Made by a program: the position numbers and the translations under genes | From: JAABSQ01 sp964573705 | Lineage (GTDB): Bacteria; Desulfobacterota; Desulfobacteria; Desulfobacterales; Desulfococcaceae | NCBI GenBank assembly: GCA_964573705.1 | Contig: CAZNLT010000026.1 | Span: 1 to 45,423, forward strand | Direction: 5' to 3' | DNA length: 45,423 nucleotides | In this document: positions 30,345 to 41,403 of the stretch, in pieces | Numbering within the stretch: position 1 is the first letter of the stretch | Layout of the letters: each line of letters begins with the position of its first letter | The notes under the pieces: generated by a model | Databases searched by the model: none | What the model saw: the letters and a program-made list of their open reading frames with translations, nothing else | Told to the model about the DNA's origin: nothing

Positions 30345-30665
30345 ATGAAACGCCTGCTGACCGCCCTTTTTTGTTTGTTGATGATCACCGCCTGCGCCTC
30401 CGGGCAATCGACCCGGGATAACGCCGGAAAAGAAACCGCCGATCCGCTGAAAACCCGGCAGACCGCGCCGGTCCAAAACCGGCCTGGAAAAGCCGGCTGC
30501 TACCAAATGGGGTATCGATGGGGGGTCTGCACCGCCGAAAACACCGCCGGGCTGAGCTGCAATCCCCAAACCGACACCCCGATCCCTTCCCAGTGCATGA
30601 ACCGGCCCGAAACCCGGCAGGGAATCAAAGACGGGCTGCGGGCCACGCAGATGCGGTTGCAGTAA
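30345..30665 (+). CDS. Small lipoprotein, function unknown
   Basis: A 106-residue protein with a typical lipoprotein signal, MKRLLTALFCLLMITAC, cleaved before C17 (lipobox ITAC). The mature part is short and proline-rich, with four further cysteines (in GCYQMG, GVCTAE, LSCNP and SQCMN) that could make two disulfides in the periplasm. GGAAGGAG precedes the ATG. It is 36 nt after the molybdopterin-binding gene, so it may be co-transcribed, but no functional link is visible. No family recognised. Confidence 0.75.
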   Translation: MKRLLTALFCLLMITACASGQSTRDNAGKETADPLKTRQTAPVQNRPGKAGCYQMGYRWGVCTAENTAGLSCNPQTDTPIPSQCMNRPETRQGIKDGLRATQMRLQ

Positions 30666-30798
30666 TCGAAAAAAGCCGCACATAGAGGGAAGGTGACCGG
30701 TCCTTGAGGGATACCAGGGCAGCCGCCCGAACATCGGGAATCCCGGCAAAAAATCGCTCCTATAATTCCGGCGCCGCCTTTTGGCCACTTCTTGCGGC

Positions 30799-32991
30799 TC
30801 AAGCGGTCACCATTTCCTCCAGGAGTTTGCGAAGGGCGCGCCAGTCTTTAATATGGTAACGGGCCCGGGAGCGGTTCATACCGACCTTCACGGAATAAGC
30901 CGACTCGGGCAGCACATCGAAAAGATCCTCATCCGTGGGATCATCCCCGGCGGCGAAAATAAATTCAGAATTTTCCTCCTTAAGCCATTTGGATACCGCC
31001 CGCCCCTTGTGAACGGCGGTATCCTTTACTTCGAGGACTTTGTTGCCGTCGATGATGCCGACATTCAGATTTTCCGTCACACTGAAAAGGGAATCCTTCA
31101 ATTCTCCGATCCGCAGGGCCGCCAAATCCGGCTCGCACTTGCGGTAATGCCAGGCCAGGGAATAGATTTTTTCTTCAATAAAAGAACCGGGGGTCCGGTC
31201 GGTGTAATTTTCCAGAATGGGGCGGATCGTCTCTTTCCAGTCGGCGGAGAAAAACTCGGTTTTCTCCCAATCCTCCCCCAGGGTTTTCAACCAGCTGCCG
31301 TGTGCGGCCGCCAGATCCACCGGCAGACCGCTGAAAAAACTCTCCAGATCTTCCCGCTTTCGGCCGCTGACGATCACCACCCGGTTGCCTTTTCTAAAAC
31401 AGAGATTTTCGATGAGTTTGCGCAGGTTTTGATCAGGCCGGGCTTTGTCGGGGGTGTCCTGGTAACCGACCAGGGTGCCGTCATAATTAAGAAAGAAGAG
31501 CTTCCGTTTGGCCTTCCGGTAGGCCGCCAGCATCTCTTCTTTAACGGTATCGATCATGCTGCGTCTGGTTTGAACCTCCTGATGCTGCCGCACCTCAATT
31601 AATTTGGCGATAAAATCCCGGGCCCAAAACCGGACGTGGTACCGGGCCAGGCGTTGTTTCATGACGGCGTTCCGCTGTTTCTGCTCTGACGGGTCCATTT
31701 CGAGCCCCCTCAGAATCGCATTGGCGATGCCTTCGATATCATTGGGGTTGATCACCAGAGATTCCCCGAGTTCATGCACCGCGCCGGCCGTTTCGCTCAA
31801 AATCAGCACCCCGGTATCATCCCGCCGGGCCGCCAGGTATTCCTTGGCGATCAGGTTCATCCCGTCCCGAATGGCGGTTACCAGCAGCACCTCCGCAACC
31901 ATATAGAGGGCGCTGAGTTCCTCGAAGGGAAAGGTCCGATAAAAAAAATGGATCGGCACCCAGTTCAGGGTTCCATGCTTGCCGTTGACCGTACTCACAA
32001 GCTCTTGTATTTCTCTTAAGAGGTCCTGATATTCCTCCACCTCGGTCCGGGAAGGCGCGACGATCAGGTTCAGGCTCACCTTTTCATGATATTCCGGGTG
32101 CTGGTGCAAAAACAGATCGAAACCTCTGATCCGCTCAGGAATGCCTTTGGAGTAATCCAGTCGATCCACCGACAAAATGGTACGGAAATCCGATAGCCGC
32201 CGCCGGGCATCGTCCAAAGCGGCCGCCACCTCGGGAAGGTCTTCGGCATCCCGGTATTTTTCGTAATCGATTCCCATGGGAAACACATCCGGACGAACCA
32301 AGCGGTGATCCATGGTCAGATATCCCAAACTGAATTCACAACCGAGGATTCGACGAGCGCTGGAGATAAAATGGCGCACATAATCGAAGGTGTGGAATCC
32401 GAGCAGATCCGCCCCCAGAAGCCCCTCCATCACCTCTTCCCGCCAAGGCAACAACCGCAGAATTTCGTAGGAGGGAAAAGGGATATGGAGGAAAAAACCG
32501 AGGGAGGAATCCGGGAAATTCCGTTTAATCAGATGCGGCAGAAGCATCAGATGATAATCGTGGACCCAGATGGTATCTCCCGGTTCGATATGGCCCCTGA
32601 CCTCCGCAAAAAAACGGTGATTGATCTGACGGTACGCCTCCCATTGATGGCGATTGAATCGGGCCCGATTGGGAAAATAGTGAAACAGGGGCCAGATCGC
32701 CTCATTGCAAAATCCGATGTAGAAATCCTCATACTCCTGCCGGCTGAGATGAAAGGAGAGACACCCCTGCTCTTTCACCAGCTTTTTTTGAAGCTCGGCA
32801 TCCTCCTCCTCCGTGATATCCTCCGCATGCAGACCGCTCCACCCGACCCAGAGACTCTCTCCGCCTTCATGGACTGACCCCAGACCGGTGGCCAGCCCGC
32901 CGATACTTCGAATCAACTCGAACTCATCTGTCTCGGGATCCCGATGAATGGTCACCGGCAGTCGATTGGAAATAAATATGAGTTTTGACAT
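30799..32991 (-). CDS. otsAB: Fused trehalose-6-phosphate synthase/phosphatase with altered phosphatase nucleophile
   Basis: 730 residues. The N-terminal GT20 synthase (about 1-470) shows LIFISNRLPVT, VWVHDYHLMLLP, RLDYSKGIPERI and EYLAAR; it joins UDP-glucose and glucose-6-phosphate. The C-terminal HAD phosphatase domain (about 490-725) has motif II SGRKREDL and motif IV GDDPTDEDLF, but motif I reads LNYDGTL instead of LDYDGTL. The nucleophile aspartate is N502 (AAT at 31488-31486), while the acid/base D504 is kept. As read, trehalose-6-phosphate hydrolysis should be impaired. GAGGGAG precedes the ATG at 32991. It is a single gene with no trehalose neighbours, and probably serves osmoprotection. 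Confidence 0.92.
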   Translation of the reverse strand: MSKLIFISNRLPVTIHRDPETDEFELIRSIGGLATGLGSVHEGGESLWVGWSGLHAEDITEEEDAELQKKLVKEQGCLSFHLSRQEYEDFYIGFCNEAIWPLFHYFPNRARFNRHQWEAYRQINHRFFAEVRGHIEPGDTIWVHDYHLMLLPHLIKRNFPDSSLGFFLHIPFPSYEILRLLPWREEVMEGLLGADLLGFHTFDYVRHFISSARRILGCEFSLGYLTMDHRLVRPDVFPMGIDYEKYRDAEDLPEVAAALDDARRRLSDFRTILSVDRLDYSKGIPERIRGFDLFLHQHPEYHEKVSLNLIVAPSRTEVEEYQDLLREIQELVSTVNGKHGTLNWVPIHFFYRTFPFEELSALYMVAEVLLVTAIRDGMNLIAKEYLAARRDDTGVLILSETAGAVHELGESLVINPNDIEGIANAILRGLEMDPSEQKQRNAVMKQRLARYHVRFWARDFIAKLIEVRQHQEVQTRRSMIDTVKEEMLAAYRKAKRKLFFLNYDGTLVGYQDTPDKARPDQNLRKLIENLCFRKGNRVVIVSGRKREDLESFFSGLPVDLAAAHGSWLKTLGEDWEKTEFFSADWKETIRPILENYTDRTPGSFIEEKIYSLAWHYRKCEPDLAALRIGELKDSLFSVTENLNVGIIDGNKVLEVKDTAVHKGRAVSKWLKEENSEFIFAAGDDPTDEDLFDVLPESAYSVKVGMNRSRARYHIKDWRALRKLLEEMVTA

Positions 32992-33223
32992 CGCTCCCTC
33001 GCTTTTGACCTGTTTTTGGCGTAGAAATATTCGGTGGCGGGGCAGAATGATTCCCCCACGTGATACGATGCTATTTTAAATGAACATCAGATACAAAACC
33101 ATTCGGTAAATTATGTAGATAACGGGCAGCGTCGCCAAATAAACAAAACCCGTCAATCCGGTTCCGGGCCGATATGCCGAATCCAATCTGATGCGCATCA
33201 ACTCCCGAAGACCGGATCGGCGG

Positions 33224-34546
33224 TCACCCCCGCCGAATCTCCTCCGCTATTCCGTGGACCCGGTTCATCACCGCTTCCACATCCATGGTGGTCAATTCGC
33301 GGTCGGCCATCACCACCCGGCCGTTAATGACGGAGGTCGCGACATCCGCCCCGCCGGCCGAATAGACCAGCTGGGATTCCGGGCTGTGAAGCGGCTTCAT
33401 GTGCGGCTTGTCGGTATTCACCACGATCAGGTCGGCCCGCATGCCCGGGGCCAGCACCCCGGTGATGCCTCCCAGCCCCAGTGCCCGGGCCCCCTCGGCG
33501 GTGCACATTCGGAGCACGGTGTGGGCATCCAGAACCGTCGGGTCGAGGGTCGCCACCTTGTGGAGCTTGGCGGCCGTGTCCATCTCCGAAAACAGGTCCA
33601 GGTCGTTGTTGCTGGAGCATCCGTCGGTGCCCAAACCCACACAGACCCCCGCCTTCAGCAGGTCCGGCGCCGGGGCGATGCCCGAGGCCAGCTTCATGTT
33701 GCTTTCCGGGCAGTGGGCCACCTTGACCTCATGCCGGCGAAGCAGGTCGATGTCCGATTCCGTCAGGGCCACGCAGTGGCAGGCCAGAAGCTCGGGCCCG
33801 AGCACCCCGAGTTCGGCCAGATGTTCCACCGGGCGCCGGCCGTAGCGCTCCTGAATCTGCTCCACCTCGGACCGGGTCTCGGAAAGATGAATCACATGGG
33901 GCGCCCCGTGGGTCCGGGCGATTTCCGCGGCCCGGCCAAGCAGGTCCGGCGAACAGAGGTAGGGAGAGTGAGGCTCCACCGCGATGGTGACCAGGGGATC
34001 ATCTTTCCATCGGCGGATCAGGTCTTCGGTGTGGGCGAACCCCTTGTCGATATCGCCGTAGCCCGGGGAGGAAAAATCATACAGCACCTCCCCCACCACC
34101 GCCCGCATGCCGGCGTCTCGGGCCGCCTGGGCCACCGCCCCTTCGAAAAGATACATGTCGCAGAAGCAGGTAGTGCCCGACAGGATCATTTCGGCACAGG
34201 CCAACAGGGCCCCGTCATAGACTTTTTCGGGCGTCAGTCTGGCTTCGGCCGGAAAGATGTGCTCATTGAGCCAGGTCATCAGGGGCAGGTCGTCGGCCAA
34301 TCCGCGAAAGCAGGTCATGGCGGCGTGGGTATGGACATTAACCAACCCCGGCAGGATGATGCCGCCCCGGGCGTCGATGGTTCGGTCGACGGTCCAGTCT
34401 GAAAACCGGTCCGACCGGTCCACCGCCGCAATCCGGTCCCCGACCACGGCCACGGCGCCTTCGAAAATCGGTTCGGCATTCGGCATCATGGTCAGAATAA
34501 TCCCGCCGGTCACCAGAAGGTCGGCGTGGGAATGGTCGGGCGTCAC
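33224..34546 (-). CDS. mtaD: MTA/SAH deaminase-type amidohydrolase
   Basis: A 440-residue amidohydrolase of the MtaD/TrzA branch, which deaminates 5'-methylthioadenosine and S-adenosylhomocysteine. Metal and substrate residues are in VNVHTHAAMTCFRGLADD (about 71-88), HLSETRSEVE and LGTDGCSSNNDLDLFSEMD. It starts at GTG (34546), overlapping the stop of the upstream phosphorylase gene as GTGA, so the two are coupled. Together they would convert MTA to methylthioinosine and then to hypoxanthine plus methylthioribose-1-phosphate, a known alternative to direct MTA phosphorolysis. Guanine- or triazine-type deaminases are less likely alternatives. Confidence 0.88.
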   Translation of the reverse strand: MTPDHSHADLLVTGGIILTMMPNAEPIFEGAVAVVGDRIAAVDRSDRFSDWTVDRTIDARGGIILPGLVNVHTHAAMTCFRGLADDLPLMTWLNEHIFPAEARLTPEKVYDGALLACAEMILSGTTCFCDMYLFEGAVAQAARDAGMRAVVGEVLYDFSSPGYGDIDKGFAHTEDLIRRWKDDPLVTIAVEPHSPYLCSPDLLGRAAEIARTHGAPHVIHLSETRSEVEQIQERYGRRPVEHLAELGVLGPELLACHCVALTESDIDLLRRHEVKVAHCPESNMKLASGIAPAPDLLKAGVCVGLGTDGCSSNNDLDLFSEMDTAAKLHKVATLDPTVLDAHTVLRMCTAEGARALGLGGITGVLAPGMRADLIVVNTDKPHMKPLHSPESQLVYSAGGADVATSVINGRVVMADRELTTMDVEAVMNRVHGIAEEIRRG

Positions 34547-35370
34547 AGGTCTTCCCCCGTCAGAATCCCCTGAATGGTCGCGGCCAGACGGGGGGCGGCC
34601 GCTTCGGCCACCGCGATGATCTCTTCCACGGTGGCCGGAACCGGAGAATCCGGATCATTGACATTGGTGATGATGGACAGACCCAGAATCCGCATCCGGG
34701 CATGCACCCCGGCGATCACCTCCTGAATCGTGGACAGCCCCACGGCATCGGTCCCGATCTGTCTAAGATACCGCACCTCCGCGGGGGTTTCCAGGGAAGG
34801 CCCCTTGAGCCCGGTATAGACCCCTTTTTGTATCGGACGGCTTCTCTTCCCATAAGCCTTTTCAGCCCGATGGATGAGGCCGGAGTCATACACCGCACAC
34901 ATGTCCGGAAATCGAATCCCCCAGGCATCTTCGTTGGGGCCCACCAGCGGGTTTTCGCCGGTCAGATTGATGTGGTCGGTGATGCACATCAGGTCGCCGG
35001 GCTGAAAATCCGGGTTCAGGCCGCCGGCGGCGTTGGTGACGATGAGCACCTGCACCCCCAGCTCCTGCATCACCCGAACGGGAAAGGTCACCTCCCGGGG
35101 CGAGTATCCCTCGTACAGGTGAAACCGCCCCTGCATGGCCACCACCGAGTGGTCCTCGATCCGCCCGTATGCCAGTTTCCCCCGGTGCCCCGCCACCGTG
35201 GAGATCGGGAAGTAGGGAATGTCTTTGTAGTCCAGTGCCGCCTCGATCTTCATAGTATCGATGCTGTCTCCCAGGCCGGTCCCGGTCAGGAGACCGACCC
35301 GGGGAGCATGCACATTGCGCCGCTTCAGAAAATCGGCGACTTCTTCGGCCATTCTCTTCTGTTCTTGCAT
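34543..35370 (-). CDS. Purine nucleoside phosphorylase (PNP/MTIP type)
   Basis: A trimeric-type nucleoside phosphorylase of 275 residues from the ATG at 35370; the frame allows GTG at 35409, but 275 is the family length. Motifs: LLTGTGLGDSI (phosphate loop), STVAGHRGKLAYG, GRFHLYEGYSP, VLIVTNAAGGLNPDFQPGDL and SLETPAEVRYLR. In operon with the MTA/SAH deaminase, the likely substrates are inosine-type nucleosides, possibly methylthioinosine. The function is phosphate-dependent purine salvage in the cytoplasm. Confidence 0.9.
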   Translation of the reverse strand: MQEQKRMAEEVADFLKRRNVHAPRVGLLTGTGLGDSIDTMKIEAALDYKDIPYFPISTVAGHRGKLAYGRIEDHSVVAMQGRFHLYEGYSPREVTFPVRVMQELGVQVLIVTNAAGGLNPDFQPGDLMCITDHINLTGENPLVGPNEDAWGIRFPDMCAVYDSGLIHRAEKAYGKRSRPIQKGVYTGLKGPSLETPAEVRYLRQIGTDAVGLSTIQEVIAGVHARMRILGLSIITNVNDPDSPVPATVEEIIAVAEAAAPRLAATIQGILTGEDL

Positions 35371-35611
35371 TATCGATTCCGAATCTGTTGAAATTGGTAT
35401 GATTCCCACCTGAATGCATTTTTTATATCAGCGGGTAGCCTCCCGTCAATCCTTCAATGAATTCCTCAGCGAAATCCCCTATAAAGAAAACATCATGACA
35501 TTGACTTTTTCTAAATCTTGTGAAATGTTAGCCCTCGTATTTAATCATGAATGGTAGATTTTAAGATAATTGCCTGTTTAATTTCGACCTATGATTTGAG
35601 GGAGCAGATTT

Positions 35612-36106
35612 ATGAAGGAGTGGGAACACCCCCGGCATCCGGATGTGACAGAGGAGATGTGGCAGCAGATCGACGGCGTCATTGAAAAATATCGCGGAAA
35701 ACTCGGCTCGGTGATCGCGGCATTGCGGGAAAGCCAGGATGCGGTCGGCTACCTGCCGATCGAGGTGATGGACTATCTGGCCTACGGGTTGAACCTGCCG
35801 GCCAGCGATGTCTACGGCGTGGCCTCTTTCTACGCGCTGTTTTCCATGGAGCCCAAAGGCAAACACATCATCAAGGTGTGTACGGGAACCGCCTGTTACG
35901 TCAAGGGAATCAAAGAGGTCATCAGCCGGATTTCCAACAAGTACGGCCTGGAGGAAGGCGGCACCGACGCAGATCGCCTGTTTACCCTTGAATCGGTGCG
36001 GTGTCTGGGCGCCTGCGGCCTGGCCCCGGTGATGCTGGTGAACCAGGATGTGCACGGCGCCGTGAAGGCGGATAAGGTGTTGGATATCCTGACACGCTAC
36101 GAATAG
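35612..36106 (+). CDS. NuoE/HydC-like [2Fe-2S] subunit
   Basis: A 164-residue thioredoxin-like [2Fe-2S] ferredoxin of the NuoE / bifurcating-hydrogenase gamma family. Cluster cysteines lie in CTGTAC (C-x4-C) and CLGAC (C-x3-C). It passes electrons between the FMN subunit (NuoF-like, 36515) and partners. The ATG at 35612 follows GAGGGAG. It is the first gene of a four-gene unit that lacks the other thirteen complex I genes, so it is not part of Nuo. A weak TTGTGA-N16-TTTAAT promoter (35518-35545) may serve the operon. Confidence 0.93.
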   Translation: MKEWEHPRHPDVTEEMWQQIDGVIEKYRGKLGSVIAALRESQDAVGYLPIEVMDYLAYGLNLPASDVYGVASFYALFSMEPKGKHIIKVCTGTACYVKGIKEVISRISNKYGLEEGGTDADRLFTLESVRCLGACGLAPVMLVNQDVHGAVKADKVLDILTRYE

Positions 36107-36138
36107 CTCCGGAAGGTTGAGGGGCTGGTAAAGTTTCT

Positions 36139-36492
36139 ATGAAACTCATTGAAATACGAGACGTTTTGGATTGCGAAGTCCTGAATGGAGAGGATCAACT
36201 AGACCACACCGTTTTCGCCGGCGGGGGCGCCGACTTGATGGACGATATTCTGTCCGCCGTCGCCAAGGGCTCGGTGCTGTTGACCGGACTGACCACCGAA
36301 CAGGTAATTCGGACCGCCAAAATCGCGGAAGTCGGTGCGGTCGTTTTCGTCAGGGGAAAGCGGCCCAAGGCGGAGATCCTCGAACTGGCGCGCTCGTACG
36401 ATCTGCCGGTGCTGAGGACCCGCTATTCCATGTTCGTGGCCAGCGGACGCCTTTATATGAACGGCCTCAGAGGGCTGGACGGGTCTTGGTAA
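36139..36492 (+). CDS. DRTGG-domain protein
   Basis: A 117-residue single-domain protein of the DRTGG family (starts MKLIEIRDVLDCEVLNGED; conserved core GGGADLMDDILSAV and LLTGLTTEQVIRTA). DRTGG proteins occur beside electron-bifurcating hydrogenase genes of the HydABC type and as domains of phosphotransacetylases and CBS proteins; no biochemical role is established. Its conserved position between the NuoE-like and NuoF-like genes suggests a regulatory or assembly part for the complex. Confidence 0.85.
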   Translation: MKLIEIRDVLDCEVLNGEDQLDHTVFAGGGADLMDDILSAVAKGSVLLTGLTTEQVIRTAKIAEVGAVVFVRGKRPKAEILELARSYDLPVLRTRYSMFVASGRLYMNGLRGLDGSW

Positions 36493-36514
36493 TAGAGTAA
36501 GGAGAGCAAATACA

Positions 36515-38362
<1,848 letters not shown>

Positions 38363-38458
38363 ATCCGGCCGCACGGTTGAAATCCCAACAATAACGGTTC
38401 TGCTGACCGCCGAACCGGAGTTTGACATGACATATAAATTCGTTCAAGGAGTCAGATT

Positions 38459-40555
38459 ATGATAGAAGCTATCGCCATGATGGGCGGGCTGGGCATTATT
38501 GTCGGAGCCGGTCTTGCCATCGCATCCAAGGTCTTTTATGTCTATGTGGATCCCCAGATACTCGCCGTCGAGTCAGTTCTTCCGGGTGCCAACTGCGGCG
38601 GCTGCGGGTATCCCGGCTGCTCGTCCAATGCCGAGGCGGTGGTCAAGGGCAAATCCGGGCCCAACTCCTGTGTGGCCGCCGGCGCCGAAACCGCCGAAGC
38701 AATCGCCGCCATTATGGGGGTCTCCATCGAAGCCAAAGAACCGGATATCGCCCGGCCCGGCTGTTATTTCGGCACCCAGGACGCCGACCTCAAATACATT
38801 TACAACGGGCTGAACGATTGCCGGGCCGCCGCCCTTCTGAACGGCGGCATGAAGGTCTGCACCATCGGCTGCCTCGGCCTGGGAAGCTGCGTCCGGGCCT
38901 GCCCCTTTGACGCCATCGCCATGGGGCCAGACAACCTGCCGGTGGTGGATGCGGTCAAATGCACCGGATGCGGCGCCTGTGAGCGGATTTGTCCCAAACA
39001 TATCATCAATCTTTCCTCGGTCACCCGCCGTATCATTCGGGAATACAAGGATGACGAGTGCACCACCCCTTGTCAGCGGGCCTGCCCGGCCGGCATCGAT
39101 ATTCGGGAATACATCCGCCAGATTTCTCTGGGCAACTACAACCGGGCAGTGCAAGTCATCAAAGAAAGGAATCCCTTTCCCGCGGTGATCGGCCGCATCT
39201 GCCCACGGCCCTGCGAAGACGAATGCCGCCGGAATTTTGTTGATGAACCGGTGGCCATCAACTATCTGAAACGATTCTGCGCCGATTACGAACGAAGCAG
39301 CGGGGATCGAATCCATCCTTTCAAGGCCCCGGATACCGGCCGCAAGATCGCGGTGATCGGCGGCGGAGCCGAGGGATTGTCGGCGGCCTTTTTTGCCGCC
39401 CGCATCGGCCATGAGGTCACCCTGTACGAGGCCACCGAGAACCTGGGCGGGCTTTTGCGCACCGCCATCGCGCCGGAACGGCTTTCGGAGGAGGTGTTGG
39501 ACTGGGACATTAAAGGCATCCTGGAGATGGGGGTCAAGGCCGAAACAGGCAAAGCCCTCGGCGCCGAAATCACCATCGGAGGGCTTCTCGGCCAAGGCTT
39601 TGAGACGGTATTCATGGCCACCGGAGGATGGGACAACCGGCTATCCCGGCTTCCCGGCGACGCCATCGAGGAGATGCTGCCGGGGTGCTATCTTCTGATC
39701 GATTTGATCAAATCGGATACCGGCCGCAGCAACCGAATCGCCCCTGAAAATGATGTGGCCATCATCGGCGGCGGAAAGGCCGGACTGGAAGCCGCCAAGA
39801 TCTGCCGGGATCTCGGCAGCAAAAACATTACCGTTTATTTTCGGGAATCCCGGGAAAAGCTGGCGGTCAACGCCATCCCGGTCCTGGAAGAGGTGGAAGA
39901 ATACGATTCCATTCATGTGGAATTCAACACCGGCATCAGCCGGCTGTTCGGCGAGGGAGACCGGCTCGAAGAGATCGAGGTGGTGAATACCCGTTCCGGA
40001 GAGCGGCGAACAACCAAGGCCCGGAACCTTTTTCTGGCCGCCGGCCGTTTTCCGGAAATGATCTTTTACAGACGGTTGATCGGTACCATCGGAGAGACCG
40101 AGGAAACCCCCGCCGGGCCGGTCGGCTGGATCGCCATGCCGCCTTATAAACGCCCGGACCAGAAGGGCGAAAAAGGAATGTTCGCCCCGGGCGACGTGAT
40201 CACCGACTACAACGCCGCCATTCGGGCCATCGGGGCCGGTCGCCGGGCCGCGGTATCCCTCCATGAAATCATGTACGACATTCCCATGGAGCTGGATGAC
40301 AACGTCCTCACCCCCGATTCCCTGATCCAGGACGTGGATGATGTGGACAGCGTGGCGCCCACTCCCAGGGTGATCATGCCCATTGCAAACTCCCGTGAAC
40401 TGGCTGAAGCCGGGGAACTCGAAAAAGGTTTCACCGAACCCATGGCCATCAAGGAATCCAACCGGTGCCTTCAGTGCGGGCTGATCTGTTATGAACGATC
40501 CCCGCACCTGGTGCGAAGCGCATCACCGGAAGAAAAGAAGGATGCCGCCGCCTGA
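38459..40555 (+). CDS. RnfB::GltD-type fusion flavoprotein
   Basis: 698 residues. The N terminus is RnfB-like: one membrane-type helix (about 3-32), then the RnfB Fe-S signature NCGGCGYPGC (about 47-56) and a ferredoxin region (CTIGCLGLGSCVRACP, CTGCGACERICP). It then becomes a glutamate-synthase small-subunit/NfnB-like flavoprotein: CTTPCQRACPAGIDIREYI, CPRPCEDECRR, the FAD site VIGGGAEGLSAAFFA, the NAD(P) site IIGGGKAGLEAAK and a final CLQCGLIC. No glutamate synthase large subunit is near, so it is an electron-transfer enzyme. In operon with NuoE/F-like genes it could link NAD(P)H to ferredoxin or to the membrane. Confidence 0.92.
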   Translation: MIEAIAMMGGLGIIVGAGLAIASKVFYVYVDPQILAVESVLPGANCGGCGYPGCSSNAEAVVKGKSGPNSCVAAGAETAEAIAAIMGVSIEAKEPDIARPGCYFGTQDADLKYIYNGLNDCRAAALLNGGMKVCTIGCLGLGSCVRACPFDAIAMGPDNLPVVDAVKCTGCGACERICPKHIINLSSVTRRIIREYKDDECTTPCQRACPAGIDIREYIRQISLGNYNRAVQVIKERNPFPAVIGRICPRPCEDECRRNFVDEPVAINYLKRFCADYERSSGDRIHPFKAPDTGRKIAVIGGGAEGLSAAFFAARIGHEVTLYEATENLGGLLRTAIAPERLSEEVLDWDIKGILEMGVKAETGKALGAEITIGGLLGQGFETVFMATGGWDNRLSRLPGDAIEEMLPGCYLLIDLIKSDTGRSNRIAPENDVAIIGGGKAGLEAAKICRDLGSKNITVYFRESREKLAVNAIPVLEEVEEYDSIHVEFNTGISRLFGEGDRLEEIEVVNTRSGERRTTKARNLFLAAGRFPEMIFYRRLIGTIGETEETPAGPVGWIAMPPYKRPDQKGEKGMFAPGDVITDYNAAIRAIGAGRRAAVSLHEIMYDIPMELDDNVLTPDSLIQDVDDVDSVAPTPRVIMPIANSRELAEAGELEKGFTEPMAIKESNRCLQCGLICYERSPHLVRSASPEEKKDAAA

Positions 40556-40583
40556 TTCGCGGTGATAGCTGAACCGTTCAACC

Positions 40584-40613
40584 AATCGGGGCGGGGTCTA
40601 CCCCGCCCCGATT
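40584..40613 (+). terminator. Terminator after the RnfB::GltD gene
   Basis: A perfect 13-bp stem AATCGGGGCGGGG (40584-40596) with a TCTA loop is followed by TTCTTTTT. It closes the four-gene operon; the RseC-like gene lies beyond it. Confidence 0.92.
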
Positions 40614-40657
40614 TTCTTTTTACAACGTGTCATTTTATTATATCAGGCTATTGAATA

Positions 40658-41134
40658 ATGAGTTTAATAAAGGAAAACGGCGTCGTCACCCAGGCCAAAA
40701 TCGGAACCGCCGTGGTCAAGACCACCCGGTCCAGCACCTGCAAAAGCTGCTCCGCCCACGGCTCCTGCGAAGGGGCCCAGGAACGGGAGGTGGAAGTGAT
40801 GAACCCCATCGGGGCCAAAAAAGGAGATTCGGTCACCATCGCCATTCAGACCGGCTCCATGATCAAGCTGTCCGCCCTGCTCTATCTTTTCCCGGTCTTT
40901 TCCATGATCCTGGGCGCGGCTCTCGGCTCCCAGTTAGCGCCCGATTACGGGATGGATGAATCGGCTTTGTCGGCCATCATGGCCTTTTTGTGCTTTATTC
41001 TTTCGTTTTTGATTATCCGCTTCACCAGCGGCCGCATCGCCGGGAACGATCACTACCACGCCCGGATTATACAGATTAAGACAAAGCGGGTGGTATCAAC
41101 GCCGACCGAATCGGCTGAATCGGTCTCTGCCTGA
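40658..41134 (+). CDS. RseC/MucC-family membrane protein
   Basis: A 158-residue SoxR-reducing-system/RseC family protein: an N-terminal domain with CKSCSAHGSC (about 25-34), then two membrane helices (about 70-93 and 107-128) and a polar tail. RseC-like proteins are often encoded near Rnf genes and are thought to act in Rnf/Rsx function or SoxR reduction. Here it follows the RnfB-containing fusion, but after a strong terminator and with a poor ribosome-binding site, so expression may need read-through or a promoter I cannot see. Confidence 0.85.
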   Translation: MSLIKENGVVTQAKIGTAVVKTTRSSTCKSCSAHGSCEGAQEREVEVMNPIGAKKGDSVTIAIQTGSMIKLSALLYLFPVFSMILGAALGSQLAPDYGMDESALSAIMAFLCFILSFLIIRFTSGRIAGNDHYHARIIQIKTKRVVSTPTESAESVSA

Positions 41135-41403
41135 CCCCTATAAACCGCGTATTCACCCGCGGCTTTTCCCATTTCCTTGCGGATGCGGGCACCATTTTTT
41201 CATTGAAAGATTGGGTTCGCAACGACCCCTTCATATCGACCTGGGGTTGGGGTATGGACATCGGAAAACGAGGCGATCACCGCGAGGCTGTTTAACTTTA
41301 ACCGGTGGGGAGGGATCACTATACCGATCAAATGGCGAAGAAACGGGGCTATCGGACCCTGTCGATACGGTCGCTGGAAAACTGATACCGAATCGACGGA
41401 GAA

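Noticed and set aside
35518..35535. Rex-like half-site TTGTGAAA before the NuoE-like operon
   Set aside because: No matching inverted half (TTCACAA) at the right distance; one half-site is expected by chance.
41135..41403. Open frames between the RseC-like and usp genes (for example 41211-41417)
   Set aside because: Start codons without ribosome-binding sites, arginine-rich low-quality translations, no family resemblance.
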